Positions 55,576 through 64,000 of a stretch of DNA of 64,000 nucleotides are shown here, piece after piece. Under the pieces are notes generated by a model that made no database searches, was not told the origin of the DNA, and saw only the letters and a list, made by a program, of their open reading frames with translations. The stretch is from Chamaesiphon minutus PCC 6605 (GTDB lineage Bacteria; Cyanobacteriota; Cyanobacteriia; Cyanobacteriales; Chamaesiphonaceae): the NCBI RefSeq assembly GCF_000317145.1, contig NC_019697.1, positions 5,716,886-5,780,885 on the forward strand, written 5' to 3'. A program made the position numbers and the translations under genes. Positions within the stretch are counted from its first letter, which is position 1, and each line of letters begins with the position of its first letter.

Positions 55576-55945
55576 TATTGGCTTCTAATTAAATGCTTGT
55601 GCAGATCGGATACGATCTATGCCAAGTTTACATTACATGTATAATACTCAAATTTAGGTAATTTAGTGTATTGCGCACTGGAAGATTTTATTAAGGCTAA
55701 GATCGAGCTAGATGTGTGCTTTCGACCGGGTGTTGAGATTTTAGACCTATTTAAAAAACAATCTCGAGAGATGGACAGCAAGGTTTTCCCAATCCACAAT
55801 TCATAATCCAAAATTCATAATCCAAAATTCATGATGGTATTAGCCATTGGCAAGAAGGAAAAACATCAAAAGCCCCCTCGATCGGCACGGTGGTGCGTCA
55901 ATCGGGGGGGGATAGGAGCCTGTGGAAAACGAAGTCTATCTGTCG
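55576..55945. other. 370-bp gap with 14-mer repeat
   Basis: No gene. AATCCAAAATTCAT-like 14-mers repeat two to three times around 55790-55834. The region between 55835 and 55945 holds a partly palindromic GATCGGCACGGTGGTGCGTCAATCGGG stretch that could pair as a weak terminator for the downstream glycosyltransferase. Confidence 0.4.
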
Positions 55946-57358
55946 TTACGAGGCAATGAGCTTGGATACAAGTGCCGCAGGACTGCTCGCTACGGGTTTC
56001 AAACCAGAGCCGACCAAGGATTGAGCGAGCAAGTAGCGATATAAATCGCTCAGTTGAATGGCCACACCTGTCCAGCTAAAGTTTTGGTGTACCCGTGTCG
56101 AGGCTTGTTTGCGCATCTTCCGCGCCCAAACTTCGTCAGTTAAAATCCGTCCGATCGCGTGAGCAAATTTACTCACATCGTGAGGAGGTACTAGTAAGCC
56201 TGTTTCCTCAGAAATCACCGTAAATTTCAAACCACCAACTGCCGATGCAACCACAGGAGTCCCGCACGCCATCGCTTCGATCGCGACTAAGCCAAATGGT
56301 TCGTAGTGGCTGGGAATTACGCAGACATCAGCAGCAGTATAGTACAGTGCTAGGCGATCGTGTCCGACCATACCGACAAACTCGGTATTGGCATGTAAAT
56401 CTAACTCCGTCACGATTTCTTCAATTCTCCGGCGTTCGGCACCGTCAGCCTCTTGGGGATCGCTACCGCCGACAATCAGTAATTTTAAGTTCTGAGGATC
56501 GATTTCTGCACCTTGTTCTAATTTCGATCGCAGTTCGCCTGTAGCGCGAACGAGGGTTTCGATCCCTTTGCGTTTGTCAAAGCGACCGACATAAAGTACC
56601 ACTTTCTCTTTAGCCCCGATTCCTAACTGCTTGCGTGCATCTGCTTTGGAAATCGGGCGGAAGGTGCTCACGTCGGTACCGCAAGGGATAATATCAATAC
56701 TACCGATGCGCGAGACCAAATTCTCTAAATCTGCCTTTTCTTGAGGGCTGGTAGCAACGATCGAGTGTGCCTGTTCCAGCAGTTGTTTTTCGACTTCTAA
56801 TCGAGTTTGGGCAATCGCGGGGATGTCGCTCACAGATTGATACTTGACCGCACCGAGAGAATGATAGGTGTGGATCAGTTGAATATTTTGGCGACGCTTG
56901 AGTTCTAATCCAACCCAACCTGACATCCAGTAGTTAGTGTGAGCCAGGGGGTAGTTTGTGCCTTCTTTTTGCTGAAACTTTTGCAAAGCATCGACAAATT
57001 CGGGCATGTATTGGAACAGTTCGTCGCGAGGAATGTAGGTTTCTGGCCCCGCAATCAGGCGAATCGTCCGACAATGGGGCGTATGTTGGACAATGGTGGC
57101 GTCGTAGGGGCTACTCTTGCGCGTAAACATATCTACTTGCCAGCCCAGTTTTGCCAAGGCTTCGCCTACTTGACGCACGTAGACATTTTGACCGCCAGCG
57201 GCGTCTTTACCAATTTCGGCGGCGGGGTCGCCATGCTCGGAAATTAACGCAATCGCTTGGCGAGTGGGAATTTTGGTACGAGCGCAAGCAAATGGTTGAT
57301 GGGTTTGTGTCACTGGTGTGTTAGTAACGATAGTTGTGGGGAACTTTCCTGTTGACAT
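55946..57358 (-). CDS. GT4 family glycosyltransferase
   Basis: A GT-B retaining glycosyltransferase of 470 residues. Conserved segments are GGQNVYVRQVGEALAKLGWQV (N-lobe Gly loop), IIPCGTDVSTFRP, VVLYVGRFDKRKGIETLV and YEPFGLVAIEAMACGTPVVASAVGG with the E-x7-E catalytic region. The N-terminal SEHGDPAAEIGKDAAGGQNVYV resembles sucrose-phosphate-synthase-like and MshA-like GT4 enzymes, but the substrate is open. The frame opens with GTG at 57367. ATG at 57358 is preferred because GAGGTG lies 7-8 bases upstream. A second GT4 gene lies upstream on the same strand. Confidence 0.88.
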   Translation of the reverse strand: MSTGKFPTTIVTNTPVTQTHQPFACARTKIPTRQAIALISEHGDPAAEIGKDAAGGQNVYVRQVGEALAKLGWQVDMFTRKSSPYDATIVQHTPHCRTIRLIAGPETYIPRDELFQYMPEFVDALQKFQQKEGTNYPLAHTNYWMSGWVGLELKRRQNIQLIHTYHSLGAVKYQSVSDIPAIAQTRLEVEKQLLEQAHSIVATSPQEKADLENLVSRIGSIDIIPCGTDVSTFRPISKADARKQLGIGAKEKVVLYVGRFDKRKGIETLVRATGELRSKLEQGAEIDPQNLKLLIVGGSDPQEADGAERRRIEEIVTELDLHANTEFVGMVGHDRLALYYTAADVCVIPSHYEPFGLVAIEAMACGTPVVASAVGGLKFTVISEETGLLVPPHDVSKFAHAIGRILTDEVWARKMRKQASTRVHQNFSWTGVAIQLSDLYRYLLAQSLVGSGLKPVASSPAALVSKLIAS

Positions 57359-57733
57359 TTTCTGCACCTCAATAAAAATCGATCTTGAAATTTAGGCAAG
57401 GGGTAAGTTAGGACTCGCGGTCAACCCTTGCTAACGGATCGTTCGCAAAGGTTGCGACTATTTTGCGATGCGATCTTGCGAAAGCGAAAATCTCAGCATC
57501 GAATCAAGATGTAGAGTCCGAAGTAATTGGATAATTGCTCCAAAGGGCTACAACCTGTCGTTCGCTTAGCGTCGCCTTTGGCGAATCGCGGGGATGGCGT
57601 ACTGTTTACAAGTAGCCATCGCCATTAGCGATTTCTACTTGTAGATGCAGTCTGGGTGCCAACTTCACTAGTGCTGAAGATTTAGATCGAGCGCGCCGCC
57701 GAATGCGGATGATGTGTTATGTCGAGCTGCGGT
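57359..57733. other. Leader region between the two GT4 genes
   Basis: About 375 bp without a gene. CGTTCGCTTAGCGTCGCCTT at 57561 is a short palindromic element of the cyanobacterial interspersed type. The length suggests the two glycosyltransferases have separate promoters. Confidence 0.4.
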
Positions 57734-58798
57734 TTATCGCGAACCGACAAGGTGTCCGTTGAGAGCGAATTTCTCTGCTAAGACTTGTTGATATACGGCT
57801 TCATAACCTGCGGCCATTTGCTCGACGCCAAAACGATGGGATACATATTCCCGACAGGCAAATCGGGAAATTTGGGGTATTTTGGCAACTGCGGCAATAC
57901 ATTCCTCAACCGTGTTACAGACATAACCACTGATCCCATCGGCAACAACTTCAGCGACCGAGCCGAGATTCATGGCAATCACGGGCGTACCTGCGGCCAT
58001 CGATTCGATCATTACGAGTCCAAATGGTTCGCGCCAAGTAATCGGAAATAAAGTGACGATCGCTCGGCCCATCAGATCGTTTTTCATAAAGTGATCGGCT
58101 TCACCCAAAAATTGGATCTGCACGCCATCGATGTGTGGCTTAATCTGCTCCTCAAAGTACTTCACATCGACAGGATCGACTTTGCCAGCCATTTTCAGGG
58201 GTATTCCTGTTGCTTTAGAAATCTCGATCGCATGGTGCGGCCCTTTCTCTACAGACATTCTGCCTAAAAAGGCCATGTAGGCTGGTTCGTCAGGCGTAGG
58301 GAAAAAGTGATGCGTGCTAACGTCGATGCTGTTATACACGGTCGCCACATGATTGAGACCCAATCTGTCTACCCGCTGAGCGTTGGAAATGCTCACGAAT
58401 GGCTGCGCTTTGGCATGAGTAAACATTTTTTCATTGTCTGGAGTGAAAATTCCATGCAATGTATGTACTGTCGGCGTTTTGGTCAATTTACTGTAAGGTA
58501 GTGCCGCACAACCCATGTGCGAATGAATTAAATCGAATTCTCCAGCCCGTTCGTACACACTGGCTAATTGGAGCATCTCATAAATACCGTATTCTTTAAT
58601 ACTTGAATCCAAGCGCAGTGCTTGAGGATGAATTGATTCTAGTTTGGCTGAGGTGATCGAATCGCCTGATGCAAACAGAGTTACCTCGTGCCCTCTGGCC
58701 ACTAACTCATCTGTTAACAGCCCAACTACCAATTCTATCCCGCCGTATGCGGGTGGCGGTACTCTTTCCCACAAAGGTGCTATTTGAGCAATTTTCAT
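57734..58798 (-). CDS. GT4 family glycosyltransferase
   Basis: A 354-residue GT-B enzyme with MKIAQIAPLWERVPPPAYGGIELVV at the start, an early Gly loop, VATVYNSIDVSTHHF, AYMAFLGRMSVEKGPHHAIEI and WREPFGLVMIESMAAGTPVIAMNLG (E-x7-E). The frame opens 23 codons earlier, but ATG at 58798 is preceded by a perfect AGGAGG at the right spacing. Relatives of this shorter GT4 type glycosylate lipids or build surface glycans; the acceptor is unknown. Confidence 0.9.
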   Translation of the reverse strand: MKIAQIAPLWERVPPPAYGGIELVVGLLTDELVARGHEVTLFASGDSITSAKLESIHPQALRLDSSIKEYGIYEMLQLASVYERAGEFDLIHSHMGCAALPYSKLTKTPTVHTLHGIFTPDNEKMFTHAKAQPFVSISNAQRVDRLGLNHVATVYNSIDVSTHHFFPTPDEPAYMAFLGRMSVEKGPHHAIEISKATGIPLKMAGKVDPVDVKYFEEQIKPHIDGVQIQFLGEADHFMKNDLMGRAIVTLFPITWREPFGLVMIESMAAGTPVIAMNLGSVAEVVADGISGYVCNTVEECIAAVAKIPQISRFACREYVSHRFGVEQMAAGYEAVYQQVLAEKFALNGHLVGSR

Positions 58799-59601
58799 AG
58801 TATATCCTCCTGAAATATATGAGGCAGTTAGTAAATAGCAATTATGAAATCGATCGAAATTTATCAAGATTAGAGATCGCTATTTCGGCAACTACTAACG
58901 ATCTGGACTCACTAATAATTCCCAGGAAATAGCTCGGATAAGCTCGTGCCAGATGCCTAAAAGTGCTGCCTGTCAACAACCTCACATACTGTGATGCAGA
59001 CTATTAAGTTTACATTTGTTTTATTAAGTTACTTAGATCTTAAACTCTAGAATTTGAGTATTCCAACTATCTTAACAAAATCTTTATAATTCATCCGACT
59101 AAAATATCTCATCCAAAATAAGTGGCAGCATCGCTTAGATTCGCCCGATAATGTAGCTAAAATGACAAATATTCTTGAAGATTGATATTTATTGACTATG
59201 TGTTCATCGATCGCTACTCCTCTTGAATTTTTAGATAAAAGTAATATTTAATACCAAGCAATCTATAATTAGGAATGACGCTGCCAGCAAGGGAAGATAA
59301 ATGGTAAATTCAGTCACTCTCTTGCTTTTCGCTCATTGAATTAGGGAATAGATCGTCTTCCTTTCTATAATTAAACACACTCATCCTTTGACTCGAAACT
59401 ACCAAAAGGAGGATACGGAGGGTTAACCTCGATTGGTTGCAGGGTCAAGTTTCTGAGGATCGACAGTGCTACGAAAATATGACAATAAGTTTTGCAGATG
59501 CGGCTCTTTCCGATCGAGATCCAGATCGACTCCAAAAAAGATCTCATGCGTGCTTGACAACTACCCAGATACCTGTGATATATTTATAGATGTCATTGCA
59601 A
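58799..59601. other. 803-bp intergenic region before tRNA-Gln
   Basis: Contains the leader of the GT4 gene (with its AGGAGG) and about 700 bp of A/T-rich DNA. No protein frame, known RNA or clear repeat was recognised. It is the longest region in the window without an identified gene. Confidence 0.4.
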
Positions 59602-59673
59602 TGGGGTGTCGCCAAGTGGTAAGGCATCTGGTTTTGGTCCAGACATTCCGAGGTTCGAATCCTTGCACCCCAG
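59602..59673 (+). tRNA. tRNA-Gln (anticodon UUG)
   Basis: A 72-nt cloverleaf: acceptor stem TGGGGTG with CACCCCA, anticodon stem TCTGG/CCAGA around the loop TTTTGGT (anticodon TTG, reading CAA), and T arm GAGGTTCGAATCCTT. The discriminator base is G; CCA is not encoded. It is a single tRNA gene. Confidence 0.97.
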
Positions 59674-59760
59674 TTAACTCTATAACCGAAGCAGCGCAGT
59701 CGGAGGCGGCCTAAGTACACTCTGACGGATTGTTACGTTAGTCAAAGGAAAAATAACAGT

Positions 59761-60591
59761 ATGAATGCTGCGCGAATTCTCGCTCTAGATTTTGACGGGG
59801 TTTTGTGCGACGGGATGGCAGAGTATTGGCAGACGGCATGGCGCACGTACACGCAAGTGTGGCAACTAGATAGGCTAGAACCCTCCCCTGGTGTTGCCGA
59901 AAAGTTTCGAGAATTGCGCCCATTAATCGAAGTAGGCTGGGAAATGCCCGTATTGATTCGGGCACTAACACTAGGTATTTCTACTGAGCGAATGCAGAGT
60001 TCTTGGCAGCGAATCCGCGATCGCATCTTGGCAGATAGTCGGCTCAGCGGGGTCAAAGTTAGCCAACAACTAGATGCAGTCAGAGATAATTGGATTCAAC
60101 AGGATCCGGCTAGTTGGCTGCGGTTACACCAATTTTATCCTGGTGTTATCGACCTGCTCCAAGAACTGCCCAACCGGAAGATTCAACCGATTATTATTAC
60201 GACCAAAGAAAGTCGGTTTGTAACGCAACTGCTCCAGGATAATGGCGTGGAACTAGCCAGCGAATTTATTTGGGGTAAAGAACTCAAACGTAGTAAAACA
60301 GATAGCCTCAAACAACTGCTCGATCGGGGGAGCAAGAAAGCTCCAGCTATTTGGTTTGTCGAAGATCGACTCAACACGCTAGCCAAAGTAGCCACTCAGC
60401 CAGAATTGGAGTCAGTCAAACTATATTTAGCTGACTGGGGCTATAATACCGCAGCCGAACGTCAAGCCGCACTCCAACAGTCGCGGATTCAAATTCTTTC
60501 GCTGGCAGATCTACCGACACTTGGCGGTACCCTCAAGAAAACTGCTGCGGCGTCAGCTAGCAAAGGCGATCTCAGTTCGGTGGAGATTTAA
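59761..60591 (+). CDS. HAD-superfamily hydrolase
   Basis: A 276-residue haloacid dehalogenase-type phosphatase. Motif I is LALDFDGVLCDG with the nucleophile Asp and the general acid Asp. Motif II (TTKESRF, Thr) and motif III (WGKELKRSKTDSL, Lys, then WFVEDRLNTL, acidic pair) follow in order. Substrate unknown. A hydrophilic C-terminal tail of about 25 residues is not conserved. It lies 87 bp after tRNA-Gln and ends before two hairpins. Confidence 0.85.
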   Translation: MNAARILALDFDGVLCDGMAEYWQTAWRTYTQVWQLDRLEPSPGVAEKFRELRPLIEVGWEMPVLIRALTLGISTERMQSSWQRIRDRILADSRLSGVKVSQQLDAVRDNWIQQDPASWLRLHQFYPGVIDLLQELPNRKIQPIIITTKESRFVTQLLQDNGVELASEFIWGKELKRSKTDSLKQLLDRGSKKAPAIWFVEDRLNTLAKVATQPELESVKLYLADWGYNTAAERQAALQQSRIQILSLADLPTLGGTLKKTAAASASKGDLSSVEI

Positions 60592-60611
60592 CATCCTTGC
60601 AATCGATCGAC

Positions 60612-60639
60612 TGCTGTCGGAATCTGGATTCCGACAGCA
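60612..60639 (+). terminator. Inverted repeat after HAD gene
   Basis: 13-bp perfect stem TGCTGTCGGAATC with its complement and a 2-nt centre, 20 bp downstream of the HAD stop. No long T-run follows, so it may stabilise mRNA. Confidence 0.5.
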
Positions 60640-60714
60640 ACTTTTGGATTACTTTTGAGATCGAGCTATTTTGCAACTGACAAATCGAGATTAAACTACA
60701 ACCAGAATTTACCG

Positions 60715-60748
60715 AGTGGGTCGATAGTAAATATCGACCCACTTTTTT
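60715..60748 (+). terminator. Strong intrinsic terminator
   Basis: A 12-bp perfect stem (AGTGGGTCGATA with TATCGACCCACT, loop GTAAA) followed by TTTTTT. This is a textbook rho-independent terminator for the plus strand, ending 4 bp before the stop of the convergent hydrolase gene. Confidence 0.9.
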
Positions 60749-60751
60749 GAG

Positions 60752-61609
60752 TTATGATGCGAGAAATTCTAGCACCAATCGATCGAATTTAGCGGGATAC
60801 TCTAGATAGGGATGGTGTCCGCAGTTGGGGAAGATCTGTAATTGACTATTGGGTAAGCTTGCTGCGGCGATATAGGCATGTTTGACAGGGATAATCCGAT
60901 CTTGCGCGCCCCAGATAATTAATGTTCTTTGGGTTATATTTGCTAAACTATCGAGAATCGGCTGATATACTTGGGGCAAAACGCCAGCTAAATTAAAATT
61001 ACTCTGACCCATTTTGAGAATAACTCGATGGCGATCGGGTAAAGCAAAAATTGGATACCGTAATTCCATCCATTCTGGGGGTAATTGCTGGCCATTATAA
61101 AAATTAGAGCGTAACATCGCGGGAATCATCCAGCGGCCCGGACGCAGTAAACTAACGATCGTGGGTAGCGTAATCAGCCGAATCCCTAAACTAATCTCTC
61201 TCCCGAAACCCATACTATCGACTAAAACTAATTTAGCCACTCGATCGGGATACAATCTGGTAAATTCGATCGCAATGCCCCCACCCATGGAGTTACCAAT
61301 TAAAGTCGCCGTATCGATAGCTAAAGCAGCCATCGCGCCATGTAGAAACTCAGCTTGATAACCCAGAGAATAAGATCCATCCGGGCAATCCGACTTACCC
61401 GAACCGACCATATCGATCGCATACACGCAATGATGTTTTGCTAAATTGGCGATATTGTACAGCCAAAACTCGATCGATCCATTTCCGCCATGAAGCAAGA
61501 TAATCGTACTTCCTCGCTCGCCCATCTGCCAATAACGAGTATTAATGCCATTTACCGACATGTAGAGATCTGGTGGTGGTGTCACTGATTTTTGTAGTTG
61601 TCGCACCAT
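60752..61609 (-). CDS. Alpha/beta-hydrolase fold protein
   Basis: A 285-residue alpha/beta hydrolase. The oxyanion region HGGNGSIEFW, nucleophile elbow GNSMGGGIA (Ser), an Asp in WGAQDRIIPV and the catalytic His in GCGHHPYLEYP are in proper order. Relatives include esterases and dienelactone/haloperoxidase-type enzymes. Substrate unknown. The start ATG at 61609 is clean. Confidence 0.88.
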   Translation of the reverse strand: MVRQLQKSVTPPPDLYMSVNGINTRYWQMGERGSTIILLHGGNGSIEFWLYNIANLAKHHCVYAIDMVGSGKSDCPDGSYSLGYQAEFLHGAMAALAIDTATLIGNSMGGGIAIEFTRLYPDRVAKLVLVDSMGFGREISLGIRLITLPTIVSLLRPGRWMIPAMLRSNFYNGQQLPPEWMELRYPIFALPDRHRVILKMGQSNFNLAGVLPQVYQPILDSLANITQRTLIIWGAQDRIIPVKHAYIAAASLPNSQLQIFPNCGHHPYLEYPAKFDRLVLEFLAS

Positions 61610-61693
61610 AGTTAGAGAATACTCCAGTCGTAAACTGCAAGGGTCGTAGCTCTATCTCTTTCGATTGTAATGGGAAAATCGCCGAGAGTTATC

Positions 61694-63331
61694 TTAATTG
61701 CCGTAGGGACGCGGGTAAGGTTTCAACAGTTGTTGGGCTTGATAAACACTAAAAGTTTGGACTATTTCGCCACCGCGTCGGATCGGAATCTCGCCAAGTT
61801 TAGTTAACGATTTGAAGTAACTGGGATAGCGGTTTTTGGCATCGAGATCGACATCAAAAGTTTTACTGCCTACATAGATGGCATTTTTACCGATCCACTG
61901 TTTGGGTTTAGACCAAAAGGCAAAGCCCCGGAGGTCGGCATCGAAACAAGTTAATGGCTTACGAAAGAGCGGATCGATCGCCATACCAATCTGTCCGCCC
62001 AAATAGTAACGATTAGTAAACACAAAATCTGCTTTTTTTAAGGCTTGATTTAATTTATTATTAGTGACAAATCCTTGTCTTAACTGTTGAATGTCGAATA
62101 GCTGGGTGGAATTATCTGTTTTAATTTCTAGTGGTAAGATTCCATAGATTGACGGTTTGCCTGTGGTCTGAAATGTCCCAAATGCGACATGTGATAACGC
62201 GATCGATAGTAATAAAATAATTACCCCAACCGAGCCAAAGAACCACCGATACGGAATCCGGGCATTGGAGTAGCGGCGGTTAATTGCGACGCGTTCGGCG
62301 AGTAAGATCGTTGCCGTCCAATAGCCAGGTATTTTCCAAGCAGGTAAAATTTGCTGATAGCCAGCAATAACTGTAAATCCCAAAATAAGCGGTAATGATA
62401 ACCATAACAGCAGTCCTCTTTTTTGTAACTCCCACTCATTGCTAAATGCCGAAATACTGGAGTTGTTTTGCCAACTAAAGTTTCTAATTTGTTGGATACT
62501 GGTACGAAACAGGGCAAAAAATAAAGGAATCCCAAATGTAGGGAATAGGTAGAGCAGCTCTACAAGAAGATTGAGCAACACTCGCTCGATTTGATAACCG
62601 CTTGCTGTCGGAATGGCTCGTTCTGATTGGAATCGAAACGATACCCAATCATGCATGATGTTCCAGTACAACATGGGGGAAATTGTCAGTAAAAAAATGG
62701 GAATTCCCAGCCAAAACCATTTAGAAACTAGAGCGCGGCGATAATTGGGAGTAAATAAACAAAACCCAAACAAGCTGATGGCCAAAATAAAACCATGATA
62801 TTTACCCATACAAGCTAAACCGACTGTCAAACAGAGTAATGTCAGTCTAAAGCTCGGACGATAAACCCGCGAATCAAAAAATTCTTGAGTAGCCAGCCAT
62901 AAAGATACCGCCCAAAAGAATAATAACGGCGTGTCGGGAATATTTAAAATCCCAAAAGCAATCTGAAAAATCGGAATTGCGGAGGCGATCGCGAGGGTAT
63001 TAATGGCAATCTGAAGCGTATACAATCGTAGTGTCGCTAGATATAGAAAGGTTAACGAGCCAGTATAAAGTATTAATGTCCCAATCCGAATCGTGAACTG
63101 CGATACATTCCCCGTCAACCACACGCCAAAACCTGTAGTCAAAGCCACTAATGGTGGATGATCGAAATAACTCCAATCGGGATGCAGAGTGTAGAGATAA
63201 TAATAGGCTTCATCAAAACCCGGATGCAGCCAAATTGCGATAACTAACCTGACCAAAAAGCCAGCTAGTAAGATAATTAATGCTGTGTGATGGTAGTAAG
63301 CCGAAACACCTCGATAAAGTCGGATCGCCAT
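61694..63331 (-). CDS. GT39/ArnT-like membrane glycosyltransferase
   Basis: A 545-residue polytopic protein of the PMT_2 / ArnT family. The N-terminal loop contains FDEAYYYLYTLHPDWSYFDHPPLVALTTG, where Asp-Glu is the catalytic pair expected for GT39/83 enzymes that use polyprenyl-phosphate sugars. About ten hydrophobic segments follow, and a soluble C-terminal domain (about 400-545). It would transfer a sugar to lipid or protein on the outer face of the inner membrane. The substrate is open. Confidence 0.88.
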   Translation of the reverse strand: MAIRLYRGVSAYYHHTALIILLAGFLVRLVIAIWLHPGFDEAYYYLYTLHPDWSYFDHPPLVALTTGFGVWLTGNVSQFTIRIGTLILYTGSLTFLYLATLRLYTLQIAINTLAIASAIPIFQIAFGILNIPDTPLLFFWAVSLWLATQEFFDSRVYRPSFRLTLLCLTVGLACMGKYHGFILAISLFGFCLFTPNYRRALVSKWFWLGIPIFLLTISPMLYWNIMHDWVSFRFQSERAIPTASGYQIERVLLNLLVELLYLFPTFGIPLFFALFRTSIQQIRNFSWQNNSSISAFSNEWELQKRGLLLWLSLPLILGFTVIAGYQQILPAWKIPGYWTATILLAERVAINRRYSNARIPYRWFFGSVGVIILLLSIALSHVAFGTFQTTGKPSIYGILPLEIKTDNSTQLFDIQQLRQGFVTNNKLNQALKKADFVFTNRYYLGGQIGMAIDPLFRKPLTCFDADLRGFAFWSKPKQWIGKNAIYVGSKTFDVDLDAKNRYPSYFKSLTKLGEIPIRRGGEIVQTFSVYQAQQLLKPYPRPYGN

Positions 63332-63810
63332 GAATTACTTAACTAGAAATGGGTATGAAAAAACTGGATCGATCCCCTGAAGACGCGATCGTCTCGATCG
63401 ACGATTGGTACGCTTTGCCAAGTGTGCTAAAGAGTAGATTGAAATTATACGTAGGATGCCTAGATAGAAATCTTACCGTGTTTGTGCCGACTGGGATCGA
63501 TAGCTACGGTGCCACTGGTAACCGCAGTTGCTATTTATGAGTTATTGGTAAAGCTAGGGGATAGAGAGTAGAGCGCAGGCAGTAAAGAGCGGGAAAAATG
63601 CCAGCAGTATTTTTAGTCTTACCCTATATCCCCTACCATCTAACCTCTACACACTAACAACTTGCGTCAGTGATAATGCCAAATCGATCGAGGTTTAGCT
63701 ATTTTATTTACGATCGAGGCTGTACTAACGATCGTTCGTGGGTACTCTAATATAAATGGCTAATCTCGTTGGAGTAGCCTACCGTAGGTAATCGCCAAAT
63801 CTAAATTCTG
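63332..63810. other. Intergenic region with dispersed repeat copy 2
   Basis: A 63-residue forward frame at 63349-63540 lacks a Shine-Dalgarno and any family likeness and is not annotated. At 63768-63794 a 27-bp repeat (GTTGGAGTAGCCTACCG, then TAGGTAATCG) matches the copy at 9604-9630. Confidence 0.45.
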
Positions 63811-64000
63811 ATGTTTAACCGTGCTACGAACTGGCTGGAAACTAATTGGGTAAATCCCGCCTATGCTGGGTGGTTATTGGCTGCCCTGACGATTTGCTTC
63901 TTTGGTGCGGCAACTAATACGATGGCAGGCTGGCTCTATGTCCTCAGTGGCGTGGGAGTGGCGTTGCTCGGCGTCAGTGCCGTATTACCCGCTCGATCGA
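63811..64000 (+). CDS. DUF58 domain-containing protein, N-terminal part (3' truncated by window edge)
   Basis: The frame is open from ATG at 63811 to the edge (63 codons seen). It reads MFNRATNWLETNWVNPAYAGW, followed by a membrane hairpin of two helices (LLAALTICFFGAATNTM and LYVLSGVGVALLGVSAVL), then PARS. I recognise this as the N-terminus of cyanobacterial DUF58 (von Willebrand-like) proteins, which begin with this kind of membrane pair. The diagnostic DUF58 domain lies outside the window, so the call rests on the N-terminus alone. Confidence 0.7.
   Translation, partial: MFNRATNWLETNWVNPAYAGWLLAALTICFFGAATNTMAGWLYVLSGVGVALLGVSAVLPARS

Noticed and set aside
59466-59714. 82-aa ORF
   Set aside because: It spans the tRNA-Gln gene, which explains the sequence better.
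63349-63540. 63-aa ORF near the right end
   Set aside because: No Shine-Dalgarno and no recognisable family; cannot be excluded, but not supported.

Overview
The window looks like chromosomal DNA from a free-living cyanobacterium. The evidence is the gene content: acyl-ACP reductase of the alkane pathway, a CAAD/CurT thylakoid protein, the cyanobacteria-restricted families DUF1815 and DUF1825, a bacterial-type PEP carboxylase, a two-gene FolE/SDR unit, a PilMNOQ operon and scattered single genes rather than large operons. CGATCG (the core of the HIP1 octamer GCGATCGC) is very abundant in almost every gene, which is also typical. The genus cannot be fixed from this evidence. No plasmid, phage, transposase or CRISPR array was seen.

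Layout. 1-1.8 kb: end of pilT, then pilC. 2-10 kb: housekeeping genes (TrmJ-like methyltransferase, DUF2256, folE, SDR, accA, aar, sugar permease, lipB, DUF1815). 10-20 kb: glucokinase, clpB, a membrane methyltransferase, argB, a TPR protein, curT and a double-domain pterin synthase. 19.7-21.5 kb: an orphan peptide-binding protein. 21.7-31 kb: a surface-glycan/unusual-sugar region with a glycosyltransferase, CDP-glucose 4,6-dehydratase, TylF-like methyltransferase, sugar C-methyltransferase, an epimerase-DUF4910 fusion, glucose-1-phosphate cytidylyltransferase, PIG-L deacetylase and SDR. 31-40.5 kb: FtsW/RodA, acyltransferase, ClC transporter, ppc and small genes. 41-46 kb: pilM-pilN-pilO-pilQ. 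46.5-50.2 kb: HU, a CobD-like aminotransferase, a ComEA-like protein, FMN reductase, TM2 and DUF1825. 50.7-55.6 kb: a large Calx-beta/DUF4114 protein and a PEP-CTERM beta-propeller protein. 55.9-64 kb: two GT4 glycosyltransferases, tRNA-Gln, HAD hydrolase, alpha/beta hydrolase, GT39-type transferase and the start of a DUF58 protein.

How the genes fit together. PilT/PilC (motor and platform) and PilMNOQ (alignment complex and secretin) belong to one type IV pilus machine split over two loci; the ComEA-like DNA-binding protein at 48 kb fits pilus-linked DNA uptake. FolE, the adjacent SDR and the PTPS-type double-domain protein could form a tetrahydropterin route. RfbF and RfbG would make CDP-4-keto-6-deoxyglucose, which the methyltransferases, epimerase domain and reductase could convert to a branched or methylated sugar.

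No clearly new defence or mobile system was found. The least explained items are the sugar cassette with its epimerase-DUF4910 fusion, the asymmetric double PTPS protein, an aar gene without its usual ado neighbour, and many short tandem repeats and perfect palindromes between genes, some abutting start codons.
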